From: Pseudoalteromonas sp. N1230-9
GTDB taxonomy: Bacteria > Pseudomonadota > Gammaproteobacteria > Enterobacterales > Alteromonadaceae
Assembly (NCBI RefSeq): GCF_032716425.1
Contig: NZ_CP090419.1
Coordinates: 3,407,001 to 3,471,000 of the forward strand
Reading direction: 5' to 3'
DNA: 64,000 nucleotides
Shown here piece after piece: positions 1 through 8,627 of this stretch (position 1 is the stretch's first letter; every line of letters begins with the position of its first letter). The notes beneath the pieces are model-generated. The model was not told the origin of the DNA, made no database searches, and worked only from the letters and a program-made list of their open reading frames with translations. A program made the position numbers and the translations under genes.

Positions 1-179
1 TAGTCGGCTTTTTAGCAGCTGCGCTTTACTCTCCGATTTGGCAATCAGCAATACACTCTGTGTGGCATATCATCGTTGTGTTAGTCGCGTTTGCTTGGCT
101 CAGACTTGCAAAGCCACCAATTTGGTGGCTATTGATAGGTTTTATTATGCTGGCGTTGGGGCAGCAATATATTAGCTAG
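1..179 (+). CDS. C-terminal fragment of a chromate-transporter-like membrane protein (ChrA family)
   Basis: An open frame in the third reading phase runs from the window edge to a TAG stop at 177-179. The 58 residues contain ALYSPIWQSAIHS followed by two hydrophobic stretches. This resembles the C-terminus of CHR-family chromate/anion transporters, where a Y-x-P-x-W-x-S-A-I segment precedes the last membrane spans. Only the end is visible, so substrate and start cannot be judged. It converges on the ybdG-like gene with an 8-base gap. The family call is from memory of the motif and is moderate. Confidence 0.55.
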   Translation, partial: VGFLAAALYSPIWQSAIHSVWHIIVVLVAFAWLRLAKPPIWWLLIGFIMLALGQQYIS

Positions 180-187
180 TACTATTA

Positions 188-1426
188 TTAACTCGCCGTG
201 CTATTTACCTTAATGCTCGGTTTGATACTGCTCTGATCATTAGCGCTAAATTGCCCCGTGACACTTTGATATGGGCGTAGTCCAAAAATCGGAATCACTG
301 CTAGCAAATGGTCCATAATTTCAGCTTGAAGATGCTCGTAAGAAATCCAACGCTTATCTTCACTAAAGCAATAAAATTCAATCGGTAACCCATGGTTGAG
401 CGGTTGTAACTCACGTACCATCAACGTGAGATCACGGTTTATCTTTTCGTGCTGTTTTAAATAGCCTTCAGCATAACGACGAAACAAACCAAGATTTGTA
501 ACAGGCTCAGGTAAGCTAGAAACACGAATATAATCATGTAATGGAATCGCACTGTCGATTTGCTCGCGAAATGCTTCATCAACTAAGCGAATACTGTTCA
601 TATCAATGTTCAAAGAACGCTTGATACGACGCCCGCCAGACTCCTGCATTCCTCGCCAGTTTTTGAAAGAGCCAGCAACAAGCATGTAAGTCGGGATCGT
701 TGTGATTGTGTTATCCCAGTTACGAACTTTCACCGTATTTAAGCCTAGATCAATGACTTCTCCATCCGCGCCATAACTGTCAACTTGAATCCAATCACCA
801 TAAGTAACTAACCGATTAGCTGCAATTTGAATACTGGCAACAAAACCTAAAATCGTGTCTTTAAATACTAACAAGGTCACCGCAGCAATTGCACCAAAGC
901 CAGACAAAATATAGGTCGGTGACTTCTCAAGTAAAATACTGACAATTAAGATTGCACAGATCATAAACGTGATAAGTTTTACCACTTGAATAAGACCTTG
1001 AATCGGCACTTCTCTTGCGAAATCAAGCTGATTGTAAATACCGCCTGCGACACTAACAATACTGCTAATGATGAAGCCGCCATAAATAATTAGCACTATT
1101 TGCCCTATCGTTTTAAGTATAAGGGCTGCAACATCAGTAACAGGGTATACATTGTCAAAGGTAGCTAAAAATAATACACAACATAACGTACCGGCAAAAC
1201 GGCCATTAAGCTTAGTCAACAAAGGGGCTAAAGCGCCAATGCGCTCAGGTGATAAACGCGTCACTGCTTTTTGAATACCAGGAAGCATAAGTTTGCGTGT
1301 AAAAACATACACAAACAGTAATGCACACACGCCAATAGCCGTTGCAGTAAGTGCGCTAAGCAGCTGTGCATCAGGCATATTTTCAAACCAAGGCATGACT
1401 AATTTTTGCAGGTTAGTTTGCTTCAT
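188..1426 (-). CDS. ybdG: YbdG-type mechanosensitive channel (MscS superfamily)
   Basis: The 412-residue protein matches E. coli YbdG (415 aa) along its length. About five hydrophobic segments fill residues 20-190. The MscS pore/beta-domain core follows, with LSGFGAIAAVTLLVFKD near 175-190 and VKVRNWDNTITTIPT near 232-246, then a cytoplasmic domain containing GGRRIKRS. YbdG contributes miniconductance activity and an adaptive response to osmotic stress in the inner membrane. The start overlaps the stop of the upstream acyltransferase gene by 4 bases (ATGA), so the two are translationally coupled. That links a tension-sensing channel to a lipid-modifying enzyme. Confidence 0.9.
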   Translation of the reverse strand: MKQTNLQKLVMPWFENMPDAQLLSALTATAIGVCALLFVYVFTRKLMLPGIQKAVTRLSPERIGALAPLLTKLNGRFAGTLCCVLFLATFDNVYPVTDVAALILKTIGQIVLIIYGGFIISSIVSVAGGIYNQLDFAREVPIQGLIQVVKLITFMICAILIVSILLEKSPTYILSGFGAIAAVTLLVFKDTILGFVASIQIAANRLVTYGDWIQVDSYGADGEVIDLGLNTVKVRNWDNTITTIPTYMLVAGSFKNWRGMQESGGRRIKRSLNIDMNSIRLVDEAFREQIDSAIPLHDYIRVSSLPEPVTNLGLFRRYAEGYLKQHEKINRDLTLMVRELQPLNHGLPIEFYCFSEDKRWISYEHLQAEIMDHLLAVIPIFGLRPYQSVTGQFSANDQSSIKPSIKVNSTAS

Positions 1427-2346
1427 GGTGTTTCAACTTCCTCATTCATCGTTGCCATATAGTTGTCTTGTTGCGTTTGGTGATAACTTATTAGCTGAGC
1501 ATCTTTTTGCAACCATAAATCGTTAATATGTTGCTGGAAAGAGGTTCTAAAGTCACGGTCATGCTGATAGTCGCCAATCATTTGTGCAGCAATTGCTTGC
1601 ACTTGCATATCCACTTTTATCGCATCAAGACGACCACGAATTAAATTGCGGCAGATATGTTCTCCCTCTCCTTGATAAATAATCGATGTATTCAAAAGTG
1701 CATCAAATTGCTCTCCCAATACTTCAAGGGCAAAAGCAATCCCGCCAGCTTTTGGTTTGAGTAAGTGGGTAAAGGGACTATTTTGTCTATGGTGCTTTTG
1801 AGTGGTAAAACGCGTGCCTTCGACAAAGTTAATAATGGTTGTTGGGTGATTTCTAAAATCTCGACAGCTGCGCTTGGTTCTCTCAACGTCAAGGCCTTTG
1901 AGTTTAGGGTTTTTAGCCAGCTGCGACTTACTTATACGCTTCATAAATGGCATACCCATTGCCCATGCCCCCGTGCCGATGAAAGGCACGTACTTTAATT
2001 CATCTTTTAGAAAAAATTTAGGTGCTGGTAGTGCATCAATCGCACTCAATACAACAATATCAAGCCAGCTCATATGGTTTGAGATAAGTAAGTACCAACC
2101 TTTACGATTTAATGAGCCTTGAATATTAACTTCTATACTGGGGCACCCAAGCCATAGTGCAAGGCGGTTACCATTACACCAGCCTTTATAAGCTAAATGC
2201 AAAGTATGACTAACCACCTTAAACGGTAAAACCAATTTGAGCACACCTAATAGCAGCACAAGCGTGCCCCATAGAATGACATTGGCAAACAGCACAATAC
2301 TGACAAGTAGCCCTGTTAGCCAATTAGGTAAAAATTTTTTTAACAT
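1423..2346 (-). CDS. 1-acylglycerol-3-phosphate acyltransferase-like protein (YihG type)
   Basis: The 307-residue membrane protein has an N-terminal hydrophobic segment (residues 10-45). The PlsC acyltransferase motif is NHMSWLD at about 91-97, with FVEGTR at about 174-179 and a KPKAGG segment near 198. It resembles E. coli YihG, a PlsC-family enzyme that acylates lysophosphatidic acid, favouring unusual acyl chains. It ends within the start of the ybdG-like gene and sits 26 bases downstream of a paralogue, so the three probably form one operon. Substrate preference cannot be read from the sequence. Confidence 0.85.
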   Translation of the reverse strand: MLKKFLPNWLTGLLVSIVLFANVILWGTLVLLLGVLKLVLPFKVVSHTLHLAYKGWCNGNRLALWLGCPSIEVNIQGSLNRKGWYLLISNHMSWLDIVVLSAIDALPAPKFFLKDELKYVPFIGTGAWAMGMPFMKRISKSQLAKNPKLKGLDVERTKRSCRDFRNHPTTIINFVEGTRFTTQKHHRQNSPFTHLLKPKAGGIAFALEVLGEQFDALLNTSIIYQGEGEHICRNLIRGRLDAIKVDMQVQAIAAQMIGDYQHDRDFRTSFQQHINDLWLQKDAQLISYHQTQQDNYMATMNEEVETP

Positions 2347-2372
2347 ATGTGTGCTCTCAATGGCGCAAGTAA

Positions 2373-3254
2373 CTATGATTTTACTTGCGATTCAAATTGC
2401 GCTAATTGCTGATTTTTCTGCAACCAGATTTGGTTCAATTCAGCCTGAAAGTTCACCCTAAAGTCTGCATCGTTAGTGTAATCACCAATTAAGTTAGGGC
2501 TTACATCCATCACTTCAACACGGACATCAATGCATTTTACACGGCCGCTCGCAAAATCAACAAAGCTCGGGATCCCATCAGGGTAATGTATGGTGACATT
2601 GACCACTTTTGAGATTTGCTCTCCCATCGCTTGCATAACAAACGCTACACCACCTGCTTTAGGCTTTAGTAAATACTCAAACGGGCTATTTTGACGTTGA
2701 TGCTTTTCAGCCGTAAACCGTGTTCCTTCAACAAAGTTAACAACACTTACTGGCATCTCTTTAAACTTTTCACAGGCTTTACGTGTTGTTTCTAAGTCTT
2801 TACCACGTAACTTGGGGTTTTTCTTCAACTGACTTTTACTAGTACGGGTCATAAATGGAAAATCGAGTGCCCACCAAGACAAACCTAAAAAAGGCACATA
2901 AATTAATTCTTTTTTTAAGAAAAAATTTAAAAATGGAATGCGTCGATTAAAAATGCGTTGCATCACCAAAATATCAACCCAGCTTTGATGGTTTGCAATC
3001 ACTAAATACCAGTCTTTTGCTTGTAATTGCTCAAGCCCTGTAACATTAAGCTTGTAAGGGGCAAATATATTTTGATTAACACTGTTACCAGAAACCCAAA
3101 CTGTCGCACACTGCTTGGCAAGCCAGCTCATTAGTTTTTGCAATGGCTTGATTGGAATCAACTTAATCAGACCGCAAATAAAAATCGGCACAAACCAAAA
3201 AAGTGTATTGATGGTATAAAAGAAAATACTTAACACACAACGAATAACGGACAT
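2373..3254 (-). CDS. 1-acylglycerol-3-phosphate acyltransferase-like protein, paralogue
   Basis: The 293-residue protein is a second PlsC/YihG-like acyltransferase with two N-terminal hydrophobic segments, the catalytic NHQSWVD motif near residues 88-94 and FVEGTR near 171-176. It is similar in length and motifs to the gene just downstream, so the pair looks like an old tandem duplication that has diverged. Its start has an AAGGA element about 10 bases upstream. The speA stop lies 22 bases upstream, so it may be co-transcribed with speA or have its own promoter. It probably acts at the cytoplasmic face of the inner membrane. Confidence 0.85.
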   Translation of the reverse strand: MSVIRCVLSIFFYTINTLFWFVPIFICGLIKLIPIKPLQKLMSWLAKQCATVWVSGNSVNQNIFAPYKLNVTGLEQLQAKDWYLVIANHQSWVDILVMQRIFNRRIPFLNFFLKKELIYVPFLGLSWWALDFPFMTRTSKSQLKKNPKLRGKDLETTRKACEKFKEMPVSVVNFVEGTRFTAEKHQRQNSPFEYLLKPKAGGVAFVMQAMGEQISKVVNVTIHYPDGIPSFVDFASGRVKCIDVRVEVMDVSPNLIGDYTNDADFRVNFQAELNQIWLQKNQQLAQFESQVKS

Positions 3255-3275
3255 TACAACTTATTCCTTTAACGC

Positions 3276-5156
3276 TTAATCTTCAAAATACGTGTAGCCT
3301 GCAAGGCCGGCATTTAGTTCGGACAAATATTGTGCCTTATATTGCTCATCAATTGCCAGTTCACTGACCCTTTTTGCGAAGTTTTCAGCAAGAATTTCGC
3401 TATCATAATCAACAAACTTTAATACGTCCTTAACGCTATCACCTTTTATTGCATTCGTTAGCTGGTAGCCGCTGTCGGTGAGTTCCACATGAACCGAGTC
3501 AGTATCACCAAACAAGTTGTGTAAATCACCTAAAATTTCTTGATATGCCCCCACTAAGAACATCGCAATATGGTACTGCTGCCCCGGTTTATATTCAGGG
3601 ATAGGTAGGCTGCTCTCAATCCCCGTGCCTTCAACATAATTACGGATTTGCCCATCAGAATCACAGGTAATATCTTGAATAATGGCGCGTTGGGTTAGTG
3701 GCTGATGTAAATTTTCAACAGGCATGACGGGGAATAACTGTTGAATCCCCCACACGTCTGGCAATGATTGAAACAATGAAAAGTTAACAAACAGTTTGTC
3801 AGCCAACTTTTCATTGAGATCATCGAGCACCTCACGATGCGCACGTGCATTTTCGCTAAGCGAAGCACGAACACGATGTAAAATAGTAAAATAAAGCTGC
3901 TCTAGCTTAGCCCACTCAAGCATGCTCAGTAAGCCGTGCACATATTGGTCGTGAGCTTCACTAAATAAATGCATAGCATCATGATAGATTTCTAAGGCCA
4001 TACGGGGTGTTAAACGCTGTAAGCATTGCCACATATCTTCAAGCACTAACACACTATTTGTTTCTGGAGGCGCAGGGTTAGCATGATTAGGCGCACGCTC
4101 AACGTCAATCACGTCAGTAATCAATACCGCGTGGTGCGCAGTTAACGCACGACCCGACTCTGTAATAATAGCTGGATGTTTTAAGTCATGCTGTTGGCAT
4201 ACTTCAGCAAACGCATTCACAACATTACGTGCATACTCTTCAACACTATAATTCATTGAACATGCGCTACGTGAACCAGAGCCTTCATAGTCAACACCGA
4301 GTCCTCCACCAACATCAACGGTATTAAGAGGCACACCGAGTTGTGTTAGCTCAGCAAAGTGGCGGGCACATTCGCGTAACGCTCTATGAATGTCACGGAT
4401 ATTGGCAATTTGTGAACCGATATGAAAGTGCACTAGCTGCATCAGGTGTAATTTATTATGTGATTTTAATAACTCAACAGCCGAAAGCACCTGTCCCGCC
4501 GTTAAGCCGAACTTACCTTTTTCACCACCTGTGTTTTGCCACTTACCTTTACCCACGGAGTTTAAACGGATACGAATACCAATTGAGGGTTCAATACCTA
4601 AATCATCAATTTCAGTTAATAGCGTTGTTAACTCAGAAAGCTTCTCAACGACAATGTGAACTTTATGACCAAGGGCTTGACCTATGCAGGCTAGGCGCAA
4701 AAACTCACTGTCTTTGTAACCATTACAAACAATGGTAATAGGGTTTTGCGCAACACCCAAGATCGCCATTAATTCAGGTTTAGAACCTGCTTCTAAACCA
4801 ACCAAGCCGCTTGGATGAGCCAGAAGTTTAGTTACCACAGAGCGCTGTTGGTTTACTTTAATTGGGTATACACAAGTATAACTACCTTGATAATCTCGTG
4901 CATCGCGTGCTTTGGTAAATGCACTCGTTAAAGTGCCAACACGATTTTGCAGAATATCGGTAAAACGCACTAGAACAGGTAATGTTAGACCTTGCTTTTT
5001 AAATTGTTCAGTCAGTTCAGATAAGGAAATCGCCGCCTTAGCTTGATCACCATCAGGGTAAGCAACCAGCTCTCCCTGCGCATTAATGTCAAAATAGCCG
5101 TCACTCCAATGAGCGACATTATACGTGTTGCGTGCTTTATCTAAACCCCAAGTCAT
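3276..5156 (-). CDS. speA: Biosynthetic arginine decarboxylase
   Basis: The enzyme converts arginine to agmatine and CO2, a first step to putrescine. The 626 residues are close to the 630-660 usual for SpeA. The PLP lysine lies in YTCVYPIKVNQ (K100), and the VDVGGGLGVDYEG phosphate-binding segment and a late VLEDMWQC segment are present. The start MTWGLDKAR agrees with family N-termini. Neither agmatinase (speB) nor S-adenosylmethionine decarboxylase (speD) is in the window, but spermidine synthase lies 7.7 kb away on the other strand. Its leader is 5157-5333. Confidence 0.96.
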   Translation of the reverse strand: MTWGLDKARNTYNVAHWSDGYFDINAQGELVAYPDGDQAKAAISLSELTEQFKKQGLTLPVLVRFTDILQNRVGTLTSAFTKARDARDYQGSYTCVYPIKVNQQRSVVTKLLAHPSGLVGLEAGSKPELMAILGVAQNPITIVCNGYKDSEFLRLACIGQALGHKVHIVVEKLSELTTLLTEIDDLGIEPSIGIRIRLNSVGKGKWQNTGGEKGKFGLTAGQVLSAVELLKSHNKLHLMQLVHFHIGSQIANIRDIHRALRECARHFAELTQLGVPLNTVDVGGGLGVDYEGSGSRSACSMNYSVEEYARNVVNAFAEVCQQHDLKHPAIITESGRALTAHHAVLITDVIDVERAPNHANPAPPETNSVLVLEDMWQCLQRLTPRMALEIYHDAMHLFSEAHDQYVHGLLSMLEWAKLEQLYFTILHRVRASLSENARAHREVLDDLNEKLADKLFVNFSLFQSLPDVWGIQQLFPVMPVENLHQPLTQRAIIQDITCDSDGQIRNYVEGTGIESSLPIPEYKPGQQYHIAMFLVGAYQEILGDLHNLFGDTDSVHVELTDSGYQLTNAIKGDSVKDVLKFVDYDSEILAENFAKRVSELAIDEQYKAQYLSELNAGLAGYTYFED

Positions 5157-5333
5157 GGCATTGTCTTCTGTAGTTTCTTTAATATAAACGCATATTTTAA
5201 TACGCTACCCGCCACCACGCTAACAAAAAATACTGATTAGACCAAAGACAAGTCAAATTAAATGATGTTTATTATCTAAGTCCCCCTTAAAATTCCGAAA
5301 ATAATAAACCTATCAGCTGTAGAATGAATAATA
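5157..5333. promoter_or_regulatory. Intergenic region between the ABC-like gene and speA, with a 9-bp inverted repeat
   Basis: This 177-base stretch must carry the speA promoter (leftward) and the 3' end of the ABC-like transcript. It holds a perfect inverted repeat, GTTTATTAT at 5267-5275 and ATAATAAAC at 5301-5309, separated by 25 bases. There is no T run beside it, so it is not a clear terminator. It could be an operator or an mRNA structure. I see no coding sequence here. Confidence 0.4.
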
Positions 5334-6890
5334 TTAGGGTGCCGTTAGCTGGCCTTCATCTACACTCAAAACGCCTGTATAGGCTATGGGTGCCAGCTCT
5401 GGCTCACTTACGAGTAAAAGCGTGAAGGAGTACTGCTCAGCAACATCATTCAGTAACTGCCTGATCTCAGGGTGAGCAATAAACACCGGCAAATCGATTA
5501 CCAATACCGCAGGTTGTATAAGTAGTGCTCTCGCTAATAAAATTCTGGCGACTAAGCTTTGTGGACAACCGCGTCCAAGCTCAGCAACTCGGCTATCTAG
5601 TAAAGATTCATTAAATCCTAATTTTGCAATGAATGCTTCAACCTCTGTACTTCGCTTTTTTCCCGTGCCGTATAAAATATTGCTGTAAATTGATCCCTTA
5701 AAAAGCTGAGAAAATTCATCAATAACAACAATCAACTGCTGTAAACGTCTAAAGTCTAGGTTTTCAAACCGTCTTCGACCTAACACTAAAAACCCAGAGA
5801 CAGGTTCTAGTTGTTGCGCAAGAGCGCGACATAGCATTGACTTACCAGCTTGCCCACGAATTAAAATACGCTCGCCAGCAGCAATCACAGCATTACACTC
5901 TGGCATTGCACTCAAAATACGTAACTGACGTAGTTTTAAATCATAGCGTTGAAAACGCTTTAAACGATGCTCCGCACGCTTTGTTGTTAATGTGCAGCGA
6001 TCATGAGCTAATTTTAAACGCTTTCGAGCAACATAAAAGTTAACCCAATCGGCCCAGCTTCTAATTAAATAATCGATACTCAATAAACATAGAGATAAAA
6101 TAAGTACGCGAACTAAACTTGACCACGCCATTATGTTCATATCTTTTGAGTTCAGTACGATTAAAGTGGTCACTGTGAGTGGTGCTAAGCTTCGGCATAT
6201 TAAAATACCTCCTCGCCAATACACAAGCTGCCATGCTAAATCACGTCCTCGACGATCAATACGCTTCACTTCTTTACCTTGATTCCTCATCCGAGCAACA
6301 TTGAGATAACCAAAGCAACGCTCGCTCAAATGCCCACTTAAGCGACCACGACTAGTACGAATATTACCCGCGACCCGCAAAGCCCACAGCGTAATGGACG
6401 CAATAAAAGCAAACACTATAATCACAGCAAGTAGTACATCAAAAGCCAGTTTTTGATTCTGCATAAACAGCAGCCAACCAAAAACGATTAGCCCTATTCC
6501 TCCCATTTGTCCGTAAGCTAAGCCTCGTCCTGCAAAATGAGCAACACCATTGGCGTCACTTATTAAGCGGTTCATAGCCACGCCAAGACGGTTGGGCCCA
6601 TGCTCTATATCTGCACTCAACATCCGCTGAAAAAGCGCATTACGATATGCTAAAACGAGTTTCTGTCCATTTTGCTCGGCAAGAACACTGAGGCAAAATC
6701 TGGCTACAAGATTAACTAAAACGCCCCCCAAAAGTGCTATGGTTAGCGAGAACACCTCGCTTTGCCAAGCATTTGAAAACCAAATTAACTTGTAGCTACT
6801 CGCTCCTACACTTAGCAATGCTAATAGAGTGAGGGATATAAGCCGCAACGGCCCAATCCCCGACAAAAATGTAGGAAATCCACTGTTCAT
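5334..6890 (-). CDS. ABC-exporter-like half-transporter with a degenerate nucleotide-binding domain
   Basis: The 518-residue protein has about six hydrophobic segments (roughly 15-37, 46-70, 130-143, 150-172, 228-247, 256-275) laid out like a type IV ABC exporter, then a short ATPase-like domain (about 320-518). Key motifs are altered. Walker A is RGQAGKS (345-351), two residues shorter than GxxGxGKS. The Q-loop position reads ID (390-391). The signature is LGRGCPQ (438-444). Walker B is VLVIDL with Leu467 where the catalytic Glu should be, and the H-loop has Glu496 in place of His. The frame is intact, so this is not simple decay. Translation is probably coupled to the P-loop gene, whose stop lies one base upstream. 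It may be a regulator, a scaffold or half of a heterodimer. Substrate unknown. Confidence 0.75.
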   Translation of the reverse strand: MNSGFPTFLSGIGPLRLISLTLLALLSVGASSYKLIWFSNAWQSEVFSLTIALLGGVLVNLVARFCLSVLAEQNGQKLVLAYRNALFQRMLSADIEHGPNRLGVAMNRLISDANGVAHFAGRGLAYGQMGGIGLIVFGWLLFMQNQKLAFDVLLAVIIVFAFIASITLWALRVAGNIRTSRGRLSGHLSERCFGYLNVARMRNQGKEVKRIDRRGRDLAWQLVYWRGGILICRSLAPLTVTTLIVLNSKDMNIMAWSSLVRVLILSLCLLSIDYLIRSWADWVNFYVARKRLKLAHDRCTLTTKRAEHRLKRFQRYDLKLRQLRILSAMPECNAVIAAGERILIRGQAGKSMLCRALAQQLEPVSGFLVLGRRRFENLDFRRLQQLIVVIDEFSQLFKGSIYSNILYGTGKKRSTEVEAFIAKLGFNESLLDSRVAELGRGCPQSLVARILLARALLIQPAVLVIDLPVFIAHPEIRQLLNDVAEQYSFTLLLVSEPELAPIAYTGVLSVDEGQLTAP

Positions 6891-6891
6891 A

Positions 6892-7956
6892 CTAGGCTGT
6901 ACCTGATGTGTAAGCGTCAGTTCCTAAAATATAACAAGCTGTTGTAGGGTCGCGTAAATCAGCTAAATCATACACAGTCATTCCTAATGCATTTGCCGCC
7001 TCACGTGTGGCTAATGGAGAAGCACAGATACGTCCACCAATTCCCTGCACATTGTATCCCTGGTTCACCAGCCAACTGGCACCACTTTGCGCCCCCATAG
7101 CTTCGCGTGCAGTAAATAAAACATTTGGAAAATGTTGTTTAAAGTCAGGACTTTCTAGAATCGCATTTGTTTCTTGTTGATAGATACCATCAGCCACTTC
7201 AATCACAATTGCAGTGCAACCCTTGCGTATTAGTTCTGCCGCTAGAACAGGATAAATTTGCTTCGCTTGTTCATTACCAATATTAAAACTTGTTGGATAA
7301 CCTGCATCAGTAAAGTCAAGTACGTGCGCGGCACCTGAATCCTTCATTAGCCAAAGATCACCACCTGCTCCAGTGCCTGTAATCTTCATTGCCCCCACAG
7401 TGTGACCAGCAGCATTTAAACCATGAATTAAATGGGCCGCTGTGGTTGTTTTACCCGCATTCATCGAAGTACCAACCACCACCACGCTTGGCACACTATT
7501 GGCTACGAGTCCATATTGATGGCTGGGCAGTTTATAATCAGCGACATTTATAACCTGATCATGTTTATTGGTGATTAATCCTATTGGTTGAATAGCAGTG
7601 GGTACTGAAATGCGACTGTGCCAACCAAGCGCTAAACCAGCAATACCACCAGCAGCAACCATATGACAAGCATCTAAGTTATTGGGTACGGTCGCTTCAA
7701 ATTGATCTGGAGCATAACGATTGCCAAAAGCGAGAATAATCTCATCACCTTCATATAAAGTTGCTTTACGACCATCAATTCGTTCTATTTTTGTGTGGTG
7801 ACCAATCTCTGTCACTCTTGCTAATACAAGGTCACCACTTTTAGGTGACTGGTTTGTGTTTAATCCCTGCAAATCATTGCTGTCTACTCGGCGCGTTACA
7901 AAAGCACGCTTTGCAGACTGAAGGCGCTGTGACATAGTGTAAGATGATGCTGACAT
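6892..7956 (-). CDS. P-loop NTPase-like protein (DUF1611/dethiobiotin-synthetase-like fold), function unknown
   Basis: I place the start at Met 7956, where AGGA lies 8 bases upstream; an in-frame ATG at 8016 has poorer support. The 354-residue product has a beta-rich N-terminal domain (about 35-140, with GDLVLARVTEIG, YEGDEIILAFGNRYAPDQFE and MVAAGGIAG), then a nucleotide-binding domain starting with GTSMNAGKT (162-170). It continues with MKITGTGAGGDLW, a conserved VLDFTDAGYPTS stretch and VIEVADGIYQQET, which could hold catalytic acids. The fold resembles MobB, dethiobiotin synthetase and DUF1611 proteins. The substrate is not evident. The gene immediately precedes the degenerate ABC gene and is probably its functional partner. 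Confidence 0.7.
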   Translation of the reverse strand: MSASSYTMSQRLQSAKRAFVTRRVDSNDLQGLNTNQSPKSGDLVLARVTEIGHHTKIERIDGRKATLYEGDEIILAFGNRYAPDQFEATVPNNLDACHMVAAGGIAGLALGWHSRISVPTAIQPIGLITNKHDQVINVADYKLPSHQYGLVANSVPSVVVVGTSMNAGKTTTAAHLIHGLNAAGHTVGAMKITGTGAGGDLWLMKDSGAAHVLDFTDAGYPTSFNIGNEQAKQIYPVLAAELIRKGCTAIVIEVADGIYQQETNAILESPDFKQHFPNVLFTAREAMGAQSGASWLVNQGYNVQGIGGRICASPLATREAANALGMTVYDLADLRDPTTACYILGTDAYTSGTA

Positions 7957-8151
7957 AATATAATTCCTATACATTAAGTGACTATAATTGGCCTCATTGC
8001 CAATCAATGAGTGCATCTTAAAAGCATCACCCTGACAGCTATGTTATATACCCAGTAAGCTTGCTGTAATATTCAAAAAAGACATTACAAATCAAATAAA
8101 TAACTATTTATTTTTTATTAAAATAATAAATTAGTAAACCTAAGTGGTGAC

Positions 8152-8185
8152 TGTAAGGTTGTTGTAAGCTAAGGCTAAGTATACT
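8152..8185 (+). promoter_or_regulatory. Response-regulator-type direct repeats and -10 element before the two-component operon
   Basis: TGTAAG occurs at 8152-8157 and again at 8163-8168, with a third TAAG core at 8176-8179, so the cores repeat every 11 bp. A TATACT -10 element follows at 8180-8185. The 6-5-6 geometry matches boxes bound by OmpR/PhoP-family regulators and resembles the CpxR box. The repeats cover the -35 position, which suggests activation by a bound regulator. The rest of 7957-8217 is AT-rich and non-coding. Confidence 0.6.
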
Positions 8186-8217
8186 CCTTTGTTGCTATCT
8201 TCTTTTTTAGGCGGGCT

Positions 8218-8616
8218 ATGTCGTTATCCAACAATAAACAATGCCATTTTATCCCTTTAGCAATCGTTTTATTTTTGCTGACAGGGTTCGCTTATGGTCA
8301 AGATGAGCAGTGCACAGTTCAAAGCAACACTCCCTCAGCGAAAGTTTTTTATCGCTTTATTAAAAAGTTTAAAGCTGAAGACTTATTAAATGGGGAGACT
8401 CTTTTGAAATCAAATGTGCAGCAACTCGACTGTCAACCAGTCTTTAAGGTCAAAATTGTTAATCGTAGTGGTGATGTCAGTCATCGTTATTACCAAACCG
8501 ACACCTTTGAGTTGATATTAGATGATAGTAAAAAGCAATGGGATCCCATCAACCGTGTTTTTCAAGAATTAGATAAACTGGTTGGTGATAAGAGTAGCAG
8601 CAAGGAACAACCATAA
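8218..8616 (+). CDS. Small exported protein, PepSY-like, first gene of a two-component operon
   Basis: The 132-residue protein begins with a signal peptide (hydrophobic core about 11-25, likely cut after FAYG). The mature part has two Cys (C33, C57), a VFKVKIVNRSGDV strand pair, an FELILDD segment and a charged tail. The layout suggests a PepSY-like periplasmic domain, a common companion of OmpR-family two-component systems, but the match is weak and the family is not certain. It lies 11 bases before the response regulator gene and directly behind the repeat-bearing promoter. It may modulate the sensor. Confidence 0.6.
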   Translation: MSLSNNKQCHFIPLAIVLFLLTGFAYGQDEQCTVQSNTPSAKVFYRFIKKFKAEDLLNGETLLKSNVQQLDCQPVFKVKIVNRSGDVSHRYYQTDTFELILDDSKKQWDPINRVFQELDKLVGDKSSSKEQP

Positions 8617-8627
8617 AAGGAAGCAAT

